A stretch of DNA of 20,407 nt. It comes from JAAZMX01 sp035388025. Its GTDB lineage: Bacteria > Patescibacteriota > Patescibacteriia > UBA2196 > GWA2-42-15. Each line of letters starts with the position of its first letter. The first letter of the stretch is position 1. Shown here piece by piece: positions 1 to 7,292 of this stretch. The notes beneath the pieces were generated by a model. It saw only the letters and a list, made by a program, of their open reading frames with translations. It did not search any database and was not told where the DNA came from. The position numbers and the translations under genes were made by a program. The stretch covers positions 1 to 20,407 of the forward strand of contig DAOOPA010000013.1 of NCBI GenBank assembly GCA_035388025.1, read 5' to 3'.

Positions 1-4
1 CTTT

Positions 5-190
5 TCAGCGCTCGGGCTCAAGCTGAAAAATCCCCTCCATGTTTATGTTTGATTGCCCGCCACCAAGCGGTAAATATAAGTAACGCTTTGGATTTGAGTC
101 GGCCGCCAACGCACCGAATGGTGACCAGCTGTCTCGAAAATAATCAACCAAACGGTCAACTCCCCTGCTCCAAAGATTGTAGATAATCAA
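5..190 (-). CDS. Small ORF of unknown function, possible distal half of a frameshifted gene
   Basis: This 61-residue ORF is read from a TTG codon and is not recognised. It has no membrane segment or obvious motif, and ends in an acidic/basic tail (FQLEPER). Its TTG start overlaps the TGA stop of the upstream 50-aa ORF in a 4-nt TTGA, the geometry of translationally coupled genes. Its reading frame is the -1 frame of the upstream ORF and stays open about a dozen codons above the TTG before reaching a TAA. The two could therefore also be one protein of about 115 residues, with an N-terminal membrane anchor, split by a 1-nt indel. No promoter is visible. It may also be a chance ORF, so confidence is low. 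Confidence 0.3.
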   Translation of the reverse strand: MIIYNLWSRGVDRLVDYFRDSWSPFGALAADSNPKRYLYLPLGGGQSNINMEGIFQLEPER

Positions 191-339
191 CGTGACCGGC
201 GATCGTTCTGAGGAAGGTCTTTATTCCCCCACAAAAAATCCACTCTACTGTCAAAATCAGCGACAATAGCCGTGACTAAAAGCATCAGTAAGGCCAGGGC
301 GACGAGAATGATGGGCGTGGGCAGGTGGTTGGTGGGCAT
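187..339 (-). CDS. Small single-span membrane protein (50 aa), possibly coupled to the next ORF
   Basis: ATG-initiated 50-residue ORF that I do not recognise. Residues about 8 to 27 form one strongly hydrophobic segment (rich in L, A, V, I) preceded by a short polar N-terminus. The rest is a charged tail ending NDRRSR. This is the profile of a signal anchor or small membrane protein. Its TGA stop overlaps the TTG start of the following ORF by 4 nt, so the pair is either a coupled operon or a single anchored protein broken by a -1 frameshift. No Shine-Dalgarno motif is seen. Coding status is plausible because the hydrophobic segment is coherent, but it is unproven. Confidence 0.35.
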   Translation of the reverse strand: MPTNHLPTPIILVALALLMLLVTAIVADFDSRVDFLWGNKDLPQNDRRSR

Positions 340-412
340 ATTGGGTTGGATTTAATTAGTTAATCTCCTACTTTAAACTTATTTTAAAATAGAGAATTAA
401 ACGAATAACATA

Positions 413-462
413 GTTCAATCTAATCCCCGCCACTCACGTATGGTTGGTGGAGACAATTGAAC
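413..462. repeat. Long imperfect inverted repeat in the intergenic region
   Basis: GTTCAAT (413-419) and ATTGAAC (456-462) are perfect 7-bp arms around about 36 nt. Inside them a second, imperfect pairing (CCGCCA with TGGTGG, one wobble) is possible. The element lies between the SDR terminator and the small ORFs at the left edge. No T-run follows on either strand, so it is not a standard terminator. The rest of the 340-626 spacer shows nothing else beyond the terminator at 474-500. Confidence 0.3.
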
Positions 463-473
463 CAACAAAGTAT

Positions 474-500
474 AAAAAACGACAGGATGACTGCCGTTTT
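474..500 (-). terminator. Rho-independent terminator after the SDR gene
   Basis: Read on the minus strand, AAAACGGCAG, the 5-nt loop TCATC and CTGTCGTTTT form a 10-bp stem with one G-U wobble. The stem runs directly into a T6 tract. It lies about 125 nt beyond the SDR stop codon and is the cleanest intrinsic terminator in the window. It would end the transcript carrying helicase, two-TM protein and SDR genes. Confidence 0.8.
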
Positions 501-626
501 GAGAAATTAGACCAGATAGACTGCCGAAATAATTGCTGGGGCGAAAAATTTTTGTCCTCAAAGTCTAATAGTTGCATATAATTAAGCTCATTGGCTTTGA
601 GCCAGAAGAAATACCGGCGAAAAATT

Positions 627-1367
627 TTATCTCAATGTCCAGCCGCCATCAACCACCAAAACTTGTCCGGTAATATAAGATGATTTTTCAGAGGCCAAAA
701 AAACTACGGCATTAGCGATATCTTGTGGTTCTCCCATACGAGCCAGAGGAATTTGCGTCAAGGTTTGTTTGACCATATCCTCATTATCTGGCTGACTAGC
801 GCCAGGCGTGGAAATAGAACCGGGCGCCACCGCATTAACAGTTATTTTTCTCGGAGCCAACTCCAAAGCCAGAGCTCTGACAAAAGCGTTAATACCACCC
901 TTGGAGGCGCAATAATGGGTCAGGCCTTCAAAGCCGACCAAGGAAGCTATTGACGAAATATTAATAATTCTGCCGCCATCGGGCATTGTTTTCAAGGCCG
1001 TTTGGCAACACAAAAAAATACTTTTTAGATTAATATTCATCACCTTGTCCCAGTCTGTTTCGCTCATTTGCGCAAAGAGCCTAAATGGATAAACTCCGGC
1101 GTTATTAACTAAGATATCGACCTGGCCGAATTCTTTTACGGCCGAAGCGAATAACTGTTCTATGTCGGCCTTGCTAGAAACGTCACACTTGATAGCTAGA
1201 ACGTCAAAGCCAGCTGTCTTTAGCTCCGACGCTGTTTTGGCGGCTTCATTTTCATCAATATCAGCAACGACTACTTTATGGCCAGCTTCAGCTAAAGCCT
1301 TAGCAATCCCCTGGCCAATCCCTCGACCGGCGCCGGTCACGATCGCTGTTTTGTTTATGGTTGACAT
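627..1367 (-). CDS. SDR family oxidoreductase (FabG-like)
   Basis: A 246-residue classical short-chain dehydrogenase/reductase, the usual length for FabG (3-oxoacyl-ACP reductase) and related enzymes. The Rossmann nucleotide motif TGAGRGIG is at residues 11-18 and NNAG at 88-91. The catalytic set is Asn near 113, Ser139, Tyr152 and Lys156 in the HYCASK motif. PGSIST (182-187) covers the cofactor. Asp36 at the end of beta-strand 2 favours NAD(H) over NADP(H) by family rules. Substrate cannot be read from sequence: beta-ketoacyl-ACP, sugar or other alcohol are all possible, and no fatty-acid genes are nearby. It is the last gene before the terminator at 474-500. No Shine-Dalgarno motif precedes the ATG. 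Confidence 0.9.
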   Translation of the reverse strand: MSTINKTAIVTGAGRGIGQGIAKALAEAGHKVVVADIDENEAAKTASELKTAGFDVLAIKCDVSSKADIEQLFASAVKEFGQVDILVNNAGVYPFRLFAQMSETDWDKVMNINLKSIFLCCQTALKTMPDGGRIINISSIASLVGFEGLTHYCASKGGINAFVRALALELAPRKITVNAVAPGSISTPGASQPDNEDMVKQTLTQIPLARMGEPQDIANAVVFLASEKSSYITGQVLVVDGGWTLR

Positions 1368-1463
1368 GTTTTTTAAATTTAATTTTTCCTGTACTCATTA
1401 TAACAAAATTTATAACAAAAGAAAACCGCGCTATCAGCCGACAAAATCGAAGACACTGATTTT

Positions 1464-2027
1464 TTAGTTTTTCTTTCGACGTTTCAAATAATAACACATA
1501 AACCGGCAGGTGAGCGCCCAGCCGACGATAAGTAAAAACAGTTCCCGCCAAAGCACTATCTGACAAATTAAAAACAGATAAGTAAAAATCAGTATCCCGG
1601 AAAAAAACGCCCAGATGATCATCCGGCGCACCAAAGACCAACAGTGCATTTCTAATTCCCGAGTTTCTCTATCAGCTTCAAAAATTAATCTAACAGCGGT
1701 CAAGGCTGTTTCAACCTGATAACCGTTTGATCTCAGCTCCAATAATAACCTTTCTATTTTCTCTTTGTCCCCAAAAACGTGGGGTAAAAAAACACCCGAG
1801 GTTAGAAGGGCGATTAATTTATGCCACCAATAGACTAGCCGACCAACAAAAAAACGGAAAACAATTTTTATTTTTTCCGCTCTTATTTCCAGTTTGACCG
1901 CGCGTCCAAAACCAATCTGTTTCTCGCTCACCCGAAAACCAGTGACTGTTTCTTTGGAAACAACAAAGTCGTAAAATCGGCTTTTAAAAAGGATATTTTC
2001 TCTGGTGATTATGACATTTTCGCCCAT
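1464..2027 (-). CDS. Two-TM membrane protein of unknown function
   Basis: A 187-residue protein I do not recognise. The first 115 residues look soluble and beta-rich, opening like a PH-type or bacterial-PH fold (ITRENILFKSRFYDFVVSKE) with alternating charged and hydrophobic residues. A hydrophobic stretch lies around 66-85. Two predicted membrane helices at about 136-156 and 162-179 form a C-terminal hairpin, followed by a strongly basic tail (LKRRKKN) that should be cytoplasmic. It starts 48 nt after the helicase stop and ends 96 nt before the SDR start, so it probably shares their transcript. No catalytic motif is visible. The bPH-like reading is only an impression. Confidence 0.65.
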   Translation of the reverse strand: MGENVIITRENILFKSRFYDFVVSKETVTGFRVSEKQIGFGRAVKLEIRAEKIKIVFRFFVGRLVYWWHKLIALLTSGVFLPHVFGDKEKIERLLLELRSNGYQVETALTAVRLIFEADRETRELEMHCWSLVRRMIIWAFFSGILIFTYLFLICQIVLWRELFLLIVGWALTCRFMCYYLKRRKKN

Positions 2028-2075
2028 AATTTTATCTTACACCTTTGCTTTTTTTTGGCAATAGTTCGGGGTTCG

Positions 2076-3716
2076 TCAGGACTTTTTACAGCGCAACCAT
2101 GCGCGAACTAATTTCAAGGTATCATAACTATAAGATTCCCCCAAGGATTCATATAGGGGCGCGAGATAATCATCGCCCCGCTCCCGCAAAGCAGAAATAA
2201 TCTCCTCCCGCTCCCAGCGGGGTGGTAATAAATACTCAATATCAATATCATCTCCTTGGGTCAATAGCTTTTCTATGTGTCCAATAATCGTACTTTCAAC
2301 CAGGCCCAATTTTTTGGCGATTTCCGACACTTTCATTTTTTGAGTTAATAATTTCTTGGTCTTTTCTTTATTATTTTCTTTCTTGCATCCTTTCTTCGGC
2401 CGGATGTCAGATTTGTGAAAAAATATTTCCTGGCTTCTTTGCCGCTCATCCGCGGATAGATTTGACCACCATCTTTCTGTTTCCGATGACCAACATTTGA
2501 ACTGGTCATCCCACTCCAAAATATCCTCGGCCACCCGCAGAGCCAGCTCATTGAAGCCAAGGAGGCGCAAACCAGCCAAAGACCGGACGCGCGACAGGGC
2601 CACATAACCCATACCGGGAGTAAATGCTTTGGACAAATCAATCTCGGCCGCGTCCAAGCTCAAACCCTGGCTTTTGTGGACCGTAATGGCCCAGGCTAGA
2701 CGCAGGGGTATTTGTTTTATTTCCGCTCTGATTTTACCTTCTTCCTCAATTATCCAAACATCGGGCCGCGCCACGACCACCTCGTTTTTGTTGGTCGCCA
2801 CTACCGGATAATTGTCCTCATCAAAATCCACCACTTCCCCGATTGTGCCATTAACCACGCCCAATTCAAAATTGTTTTTTACAAACATCACCTTGGCCCC
2901 TGGCTTCAAAAGCAACCTTGCCGGCGCCAGGCACCCTTTTTGGAGAATCGCCGCCAAAGTTTGATTGCCCTGGCTCTGCATGCGGTAGGCTTTGGCAGTG
3001 CTGGCCAGTTTCTCGAGCTCCTGATTGTTGATCGCGTCGACGTCAACATTGTGGGTATAAAGTTTGGTCGGGAAAGTGTTTTCGCTAAATTCAAAGTTTA
3101 GCCGCCCCAAAAGAGCGGCTCGCCCTCGAGCGCTCAAATAATTACCCCGGATCTCATTCAAAATATCCACCAACAGTTGATCATCTTGGCGATACTGTTC
3201 GTCTAAATAACAAGTCCGCATGGCCAAAAGCGGCCAAACATCAGCATTGAGGGCCCAGACTGCCCGCTCCTCGCCTTTAACGACTGGCGGTAACTGAAAA
3301 AAATCACCAGTAAGTATGACCTGCAAGCCGCCAAAAGGTTTTAGGTTTTGGCGAAAAGCCTGACAAATTTGATTTACTAAATCCAACTGCCCAGCCAAGA
3401 GCATAGAAATCTCATCAATAACCAAAATATCGGTTTCAATAATATTGCGCCTCAGATACTTCTTTTTCAATAAGGCATCAAAATCGCTCGGAAAAAGTTT
3501 TTCTTTGACCCCAAGCCCGGACCAGGAGTGGATTGTCAGGCCGTTCAAATGCGTGGCCGCGATGCCGGTCGTAGCCGTCACACTCACCTTTTTCCCTTGC
3601 TCGCGGGCATAAGTCACGTACTGATTCAAAATATGCGTCTTGCCACTACCGGCCTGACCGGTCAAAAAAACATTCGTTCCGGTTTTTAGAATTTCCAAAG
3701 CCTGTGCTTGCTTCAT
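2076..3716 (-). CDS. Pif1-like superfamily 1 DNA helicase with C-terminal HTH domain
   Basis: A 546-residue 5'-3' SF1B helicase of the Pif1/RecD-like group, expected to unwind DNA in replication and repair. Walker A is GQAGSGKT (20-27). Walker B is VIDEIS (99-104), the Pif1 signature GDFFQLPPV is at 137-145, and the C-terminal half has WAITVHKSQG and GYVALSRVRSL (motifs V and VI). After the helicase core comes a Lys-rich linker, then a helicase-associated helix-turn-helix (KVSEIAKKLGLVESTIIGHI) of the kind joined to Pif1/RecQ-type helicases in bacteria. The protein appears complete. It starts 84 nt below mscL, with a hairpin (3753-3772) in the gap. Confidence 0.9.
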   Translation of the reverse strand: MKQAQALEILKTGTNVFLTGQAGSGKTHILNQYVTYAREQGKKVSVTATTGIAATHLNGLTIHSWSGLGVKEKLFPSDFDALLKKKYLRRNIIETDILVIDEISMLLAGQLDLVNQICQAFRQNLKPFGGLQVILTGDFFQLPPVVKGEERAVWALNADVWPLLAMRTCYLDEQYRQDDQLLVDILNEIRGNYLSARGRAALLGRLNFEFSENTFPTKLYTHNVDVDAINNQELEKLASTAKAYRMQSQGNQTLAAILQKGCLAPARLLLKPGAKVMFVKNNFELGVVNGTIGEVVDFDEDNYPVVATNKNEVVVARPDVWIIEEEGKIRAEIKQIPLRLAWAITVHKSQGLSLDAAEIDLSKAFTPGMGYVALSRVRSLAGLRLLGFNELALRVAEDILEWDDQFKCWSSETERWWSNLSADERQRSQEIFFHKSDIRPKKGCKKENNKEKTKKLLTQKMKVSEIAKKLGLVESTIIGHIEKLLTQGDDIDIEYLLPPRWEREEIISALRERGDDYLAPLYESLGESYSYDTLKLVRAWLRCKKS

Positions 3717-3752
3717 GAATTTATTATTTTATTTATCTTGCCTTCAGTTGCC

Positions 3753-3772
3753 AATCAGCCATAATGCTGATT
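3753..3772. repeat. Hairpin between mscL and the helicase gene
   Basis: AATCAGC (3753-3759) and GCTGATT (3766-3772) are perfect 7-bp arms around the loop CATAAT. On the plus strand a TTATTTTT tract follows, terminator-like, but no plus-strand gene exists. On the minus strand, the direction of the genes, no T-run follows. It may be an operator, an mRNA-stabilising 3' hairpin for mscL, or chance. Confidence 0.4.
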
Positions 3773-3800
3773 ATTTTTAAGTCTTCTTACCCGGTAAAAA

Positions 3801-4223
3801 TTACTTGTTATTTTTCAATATGTCTCTAATTTCTGTCAAAAGTTTTTCCTGGGCCGGCGGCTCGACTGTCTCGACTGGTTGCTCTTTGCGCTTCAACCCA
3901 TTGATGATTTTGACCATCATGAATATCACCCAGGCGATAATCAGAAAATCCACTAACGCCTGAATAAAAGAGCCATAATTCAGCGTGACCGCTTCCGCTA
4001 TTTTGGCGCCGGCCGCGTTAAATTTGGCGCCCTTGAGGGTCAATGACAAGTGGGTAAAATTCACACCACCCAAAATCACACCCACGATCGGCATAATGAG
4101 ATCGTTGACAAGGGAACTGACAATCTTGCCAAAGGCACCGCCGATAACCACGGCCACGGCCAGATCCATGGCATTGCCCTTGACAGCGAATTCCTTGAAC
4201 TCTTGTAATGTTTTTTTAAACAT
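3801..4223 (-). CDS. mscL: Large-conductance mechanosensitive channel MscL
   Basis: A 140-residue MscL, normal length for the family. It forms a homopentameric membrane channel that opens under membrane tension to release solutes during hypo-osmotic shock. The amphipathic N-terminal helix (FKKTLQEFKEFAVKGN) and TM1 (about 17-45, with AVAVVIGGAFGKIVSSLVND) match the conserved pore-lining segment. The periplasmic loop is about 50-82, TM2 about 84-108, and the C-terminal bundle helix ends LLTEIRDILK. It is preceded by an extended -10 promoter at 4281-4310, giving a leader of about 50 nt, so it is probably transcribed separately from the flavoprotein gene upstream. Confidence 0.95.
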   Translation of the reverse strand: MFKKTLQEFKEFAVKGNAMDLAVAVVIGGAFGKIVSSLVNDLIMPIVGVILGGVNFTHLSLTLKGAKFNAAGAKIAEAVTLNYGSFIQALVDFLIIAWVIFMMVKIINGLKRKEQPVETVEPPAQEKLLTEIRDILKNNK

Positions 4224-4280
4224 ATACTTATGATTAATTGCTAAATTTATTCATTATTATAATTTTCAATATTCGAGTAA

Positions 4281-4310
4281 ATTATACCATTTCTGTATAT
4301 TTTAGTTAAA
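4281..4310 (-). promoter_or_regulatory. Probable sigma70-type promoter for mscL
   Basis: On the minus strand TGGTATAAT (4281-4289) is a perfect -10 with the TGn extension. A weak -35 (TTTAAC, 4305-4310) sits 18 nt upstream. Transcription would start near 4274. A second TATAAT lies closer to the gene at 4256-4261. Confidence 0.55.
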
Positions 4311-4354
4311 CAAGGACAGTCCTTTAGCCGCTCTTGGCGAATAATTCTAATTTT

Positions 4355-5632
4355 TTATCTAGGGCTTGCCGGGGTTGGCAAATTATGATTTAAAATTATG
4401 CCCTCGGCGGCCGCAAATCCAGTACTCCAACATATTTGCAAATTAAATCCGCCGGTCGGTCCATCAATATCCAATATCTCTCCGGCAAAATACAGGTTCT
4501 CAATAATCTTTGAGTGCATCGTTTTGGGATCAACCTCTCTCAAGTCTACTCCGCCAGCTGTGATAATGGCTGTTTCCCAACCGCCAACCGCTTTGACTGT
4601 CAAAGGAAAACTTTTTAATAGTTTGGATAATTTTTGACGCTCAATCCGAGTGATCGCATTGACTTTTTTGTTGCCACTGATTCCAGACAAGCGAATTATG
4701 ACTGGAATCATTTTTTGGGGCAATAACCAAGTCAAGCTATTTTTAAACATTTTATTGATCTGGGCCGCAAAATCTTTTCGCAATCTTTCGTCTAAAATTT
4801 TTTCATTTAGGGCCGGTTTGAAATCAATCATTAGCTCAACAGGGCCAGAGGCCAAGGCCAGCAATTCTCCGATTTTTTTGCTCATATCCAAAATTATTGG
4901 CCCACTCATGCCATGGCGGGTGAACAATGCTTCACCAAAACGGTTGTCAATTTTTTTCTTGTTTTGCCAAACACTTATGGCCACGTTTTTCAAACTCAAA
5001 CCCTCCAACTCCTGTATCCAATTTTCCCGCAAAACAATCGGCGCCAAAGCCGGCCGCGGTTCCACGATCTTATGACCCAGCCGCTTGAGCCAATCGTAGC
5101 CATCACCATTGGAGCCGGTACCGGGATAAGACTGGCCGCCGGTGGCGATTAAATAATTTTTAGCCGCCAATTCTTCTTGCCCAAGCAAAACCACTTTCTC
5201 GATTCTTTTATTTCTTATTGCGAGCTCCTTAACGGCGGCTTTGGTTCTGACTGCCACTTTGTTGTCTCGCAAATACTCCAGGAGCGCTTCATTCACGTCT
5301 CTCGATTGGTCGCTCTCCGGGAAAACTCGCTGTCCCCTTTCCACCTTGGTTTTCACGCCGCGTTGCTCAAAAAAATCTATCACATCAAAATTATCAAATC
5401 GGCTCATAGCCGAAAACAAAAATTTGCCGTTAACCCCATAATTGGCAATGAATTTTTTTATCTCCGGTTCAGCATTCGTGAGGTTGCAACGGCCTTTGCC
5501 AGTGATGGCGAGTTTGACACCCAACCGGGGATTTTTCTCCAGCAATAAAACTCTCCCTCCCCTCTCTCCTGTTCGTCCCGCCGCCATCATGCCGGCCGGA
5601 CCCCCGCCGATGACAATCAAATCATAAACCAT
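4355..5632 (-). CDS. HI0933/YhiN family FAD-dependent oxidoreductase
   Basis: A 425-residue flavoprotein of the HI0933 (YhiN, BaiN-like) family, which is usually about 400 residues. The FAD-binding Rossmann motif GGGPAGMMAA is at residues 9-18. Family hallmarks TGKGRCNLTN (44-53) and ATGGQSYPGTGSNGDGY (163-179) are intact. The C-terminal FAD region AGEILDIDGPTGGFNLQ is followed by WSTG. Members are cytoplasmic and mostly uncharacterised; some are linked to reduction of unsaturated ring substrates or to unknown NAD(P)H redox roles. The last dozen residues (NHNLPTPASPR) extend beyond the conserved core. No partner gene is apparent: mscL lies 131 nt downstream with its own promoter. Confidence 0.92.
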   Translation of the reverse strand: MVYDLIVIGGGPAGMMAAGRTGERGGRVLLLEKNPRLGVKLAITGKGRCNLTNAEPEIKKFIANYGVNGKFLFSAMSRFDNFDVIDFFEQRGVKTKVERGQRVFPESDQSRDVNEALLEYLRDNKVAVRTKAAVKELAIRNKRIEKVVLLGQEELAAKNYLIATGGQSYPGTGSNGDGYDWLKRLGHKIVEPRPALAPIVLRENWIQELEGLSLKNVAISVWQNKKKIDNRFGEALFTRHGMSGPIILDMSKKIGELLALASGPVELMIDFKPALNEKILDERLRKDFAAQINKMFKNSLTWLLPQKMIPVIIRLSGISGNKKVNAITRIERQKLSKLLKSFPLTVKAVGGWETAIITAGGVDLREVDPKTMHSKIIENLYFAGEILDIDGPTGGFNLQICWSTGFAAAEGIILNHNLPTPASPR

Positions 5633-5706
5633 AATTTTGATACTTATGTGTTCAAATACTTAAATATTTAGATGTCTTTATTCTCCCATCTTTCTTTGTC
5701 GGAGTC

Positions 5707-5744
5707 AAAAAATCCGCCTTCTGATTCAGTCGACGGATTTTATT
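5707..5744 (-). terminator. Probable intrinsic terminator after the desulforedoxin gene
   Basis: On the minus strand AAAATCCG (5734-5741) pairs perfectly with CGGATTTT (5709-5716), an 8-bp stem with a 17-nt loop, continuing as TTTTTT. It begins about 10 nt after the desulforedoxin stop codon. The loop is long, so efficiency is uncertain. Confidence 0.6.
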
Positions 5745-5749
5745 AGGCG

Positions 5750-5881
5750 CTAGGCTTCTTGATCAGCCGATTCCAGATTCATCGGTTGGCCGCAACACAC
5801 CAGCGTCCCGCCGCCAGCCGAAACGACCTCGACTACATTGCCGCAAATTTCACACTTATAGATTTGTTCTTTGGCTATCAT
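5750..5881 (-). CDS. Stand-alone desulforedoxin (43 aa)
   Basis: A 43-residue protein containing only a desulforedoxin fold, read from ATG at 5881. The four iron ligands are Cys10 and Cys13 (CEIC) and the adjacent pair Cys29-Cys30 (LVCCGQPM). This CxxC-x15-CC spacing is that of desulforedoxin and of the N-terminal domain of desulfoferrodoxin (superoxide reductase). Such proteins bind an Fe(Cys)4 centre and act as small cytoplasmic electron carriers. No superoxide reductase catalytic domain follows: the ORF stops and a terminator comes next. It has its own possible promoter (5895-5922) and sits between the exchanger and flavoprotein genes. Identification is firm; the partner is unknown. Confidence 0.85.
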   Translation of the reverse strand: MIAKEQIYKCEICGNVVEVVSAGGGTLVCCGQPMNLESADQEA

Positions 5882-5894
5882 AAAATAAATTTAA

Positions 5895-5922
5895 TTTATA
5901 ATAATAATCACCTTTAATTCAA
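5895..5922 (-). promoter_or_regulatory. Possible promoter for the desulforedoxin gene
   Basis: On the minus strand TTGAAT (5917-5922) and TATAAA (5895-5900) are separated by 16 nt. Transcription would start near 5888, only about 6 nt before the ATG, which implies a nearly leaderless mRNA. The spacer is AT-rich, so a chance match is possible. Confidence 0.4.
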
Positions 5923-5964
5923 AGCTAAAAAATACCTAGGGCAAAATAAACAAAGATAGTATCG

Positions 5965-6897
5965 TCAAAAACTTTCATTAACCAATAATTCCGCAGTAGC
6001 AAAAACAAAATAAAAAAGCAACAGCAACCAAGCTTCTCTTTTGGTCAGCACCTTGCCGGTTTTCATAAAATGGAACAAGAGCACCGTGGCAAAGACCATA
6101 CAAACCCCGGAGATATAGATAAGTCTTTGGTTAAAAGCAAAGGGCCGAATACTGACTATGATGCCGACCACGATTGTCGCGTCAGCCACGACGGTCCCCA
6201 GAATATCTCCCAGAGCCAAGCCATCATAAGCCCGTTTGGCCGCCCGGATAGAAAATAATAATTCCGGCAGGGTAGTGCCGAGCGCAACGACAAACATCCC
6301 GATGATTACCGGGCTGACACTCAATTCCCGAGCCAAATCAACCCCGTATCTCACCGTAAAATGAGCCCCCAAAAGCAAGCCGGCCATGCTCAAAAGCAAT
6401 TTAAAAACGTTGCCAGCTTTAATTTCTTTTTTGCCGGTAACGCTTTCGCGTTTGTTTTTCTTGAAAATTAAATAATAGAAACCCAAACCTACGGCTATTA
6501 AAACAACGCCCTCTGACCGACTATAATACCCATCCAGACCCAGAATAATCGGAACCGCCATCGCGCCTATGTGCAAAAAACGGTTTTTGATAATTCGACT
6601 CTCCACTTTCAAACTACGGCCGCTAATCAAAACCACCAAGACAAAAACCAAGGTCAAATCAGCTATGTTGGATCCAAAGAGCGTTCCTAAGCCAAAAGCC
6701 GGTATGCCCTCAAGCGCCGAAGTGATGGCCACAAAGGTTTCCGGCAGAATAGAAATCACGGCTACGATCAAAAATCCCACCAAGTATCTCGATAATTTGA
6801 AACCCTCGGCCAAGCGACTGGAATAAAGTATGGCCAGATCAGCGCTTTTGATGATAACCGCCAAGGAAACTATTAATAATACAAAGTCTAAAAACAT
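5965..6897 (-). CDS. Calcium/sodium (cation/Ca2+) antiporter, YrbG-like
   Basis: A 310-residue, highly hydrophobic member of the Ca2+/cation antiporter superfamily with about ten membrane segments and the internal two-fold repeat. In repeat 1 the alpha-1 region contains LPETFVAITSALEG (51-64) and GTLFGSNIADLTLVF (71-85). In repeat 2 the alpha-2 region contains ALGTTLPELLFSIRAAKR followed by LALGDILGTVVADATIVVG. Alpha-2 normally has GN and GSN; here those are GD and GTV, a notable deviation at cation-coordinating positions. It likely exchanges Ca2+ for Na+, K+ or H+ across the cytoplasmic membrane. It starts 79 nt after DUF4405 and could be the last gene of the redox transcript, though no terminator is visible between them. 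Confidence 0.87.
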   Translation of the reverse strand: MFLDFVLLIVSLAVIIKSADLAILYSSRLAEGFKLSRYLVGFLIVAVISILPETFVAITSALEGIPAFGLGTLFGSNIADLTLVFVLVVLISGRSLKVESRIIKNRFLHIGAMAVPIILGLDGYYSRSEGVVLIAVGLGFYYLIFKKNKRESVTGKKEIKAGNVFKLLLSMAGLLLGAHFTVRYGVDLARELSVSPVIIGMFVVALGTTLPELLFSIRAAKRAYDGLALGDILGTVVADATIVVGIIVSIRPFAFNQRLIYISGVCMVFATVLLFHFMKTGKVLTKREAWLLLLFYFVFATAELLVNESF

Positions 6898-6976
6898 GAG
6901 TAAGTGTTTTCCTTTCGTTCTTTAACCAGTACCAGTGGTTGAAACGGGTAGTAAATAGTAAAAATTTATAAAATAA

Positions 6977-7255
6977 TTAGCTTTGATTTTTGGTTCTAAA
7001 TAAGTTTTTGGTGGTCGCAATCAGCCATGGCCAGTGCAGGAAGAAATGGATCACTATAAGAAAAAGCAAAATTATCCCCGACCAGTTGTGCCAATCAACC
7101 AAAATTCTCTTGGGAATACCGAGAAACTCTTGCCAACCACCGCGCCATTGACCAGTTGGCAAAAAGAAAAAAATTATTAAACCGGTCGTGGCTACCACTA
7201 AGGCCGCCACGGCCATCAATATATCTAGGGTATAATTAATTCTATTTTTATCCAT
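6977..7255 (-). CDS. DUF4405-type two-TM membrane protein
   Basis: A 92-residue membrane protein matching the DUF4405 pattern. Two membrane helices lie at about 10-32 and 57-78. The second carries His56 (in DWHNWSG), His70 and His74 (IHFFLHWPW), an arrangement seen in b-type cytochrome-like helices. That suggests, but does not prove, haem or quinone contact. DUF4405 proteins are uncharacterised and often accompany membrane redox genes. It begins 37 nt after the DsbD-like gene, so it probably belongs to that operon and could link thiol chemistry to the membrane electron pool. Confidence 0.75.
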   Translation of the reverse strand: MDKNRINYTLDILMAVAALVVATTGLIIFFFLPTGQWRGGWQEFLGIPKRILVDWHNWSGIILLFLIVIHFFLHWPWLIATTKNLFRTKNQS

Positions 7256-7292
7256 AAAGTCTGTATGGTTAATAATAACATATTTTTACATG

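Noticed and set aside
413..445. A T-arm-like string (AGTTCAATC followed by CCCCGCCACTC) resembling the 3' end of a tRNA
   Set aside because: No matching acceptor stem, anticodon arm or D-arm can be drawn on either strand upstream or downstream.
5177..5548. Plus-strand open frame of 123 aa inside the HI0933 flavoprotein gene
   Set aside because: The minus strand encodes a complete flavoprotein with all family motifs across this region, so the plus frame is a shadow.
6924..6940. Hairpin AACCA-7 nt-TGGTT between DUF4405 and the exchanger, considered as the redox operon terminator
   Set aside because: The stem is only 5 bp and is followed on the minus strand by AAAGAACG, not a T-run.
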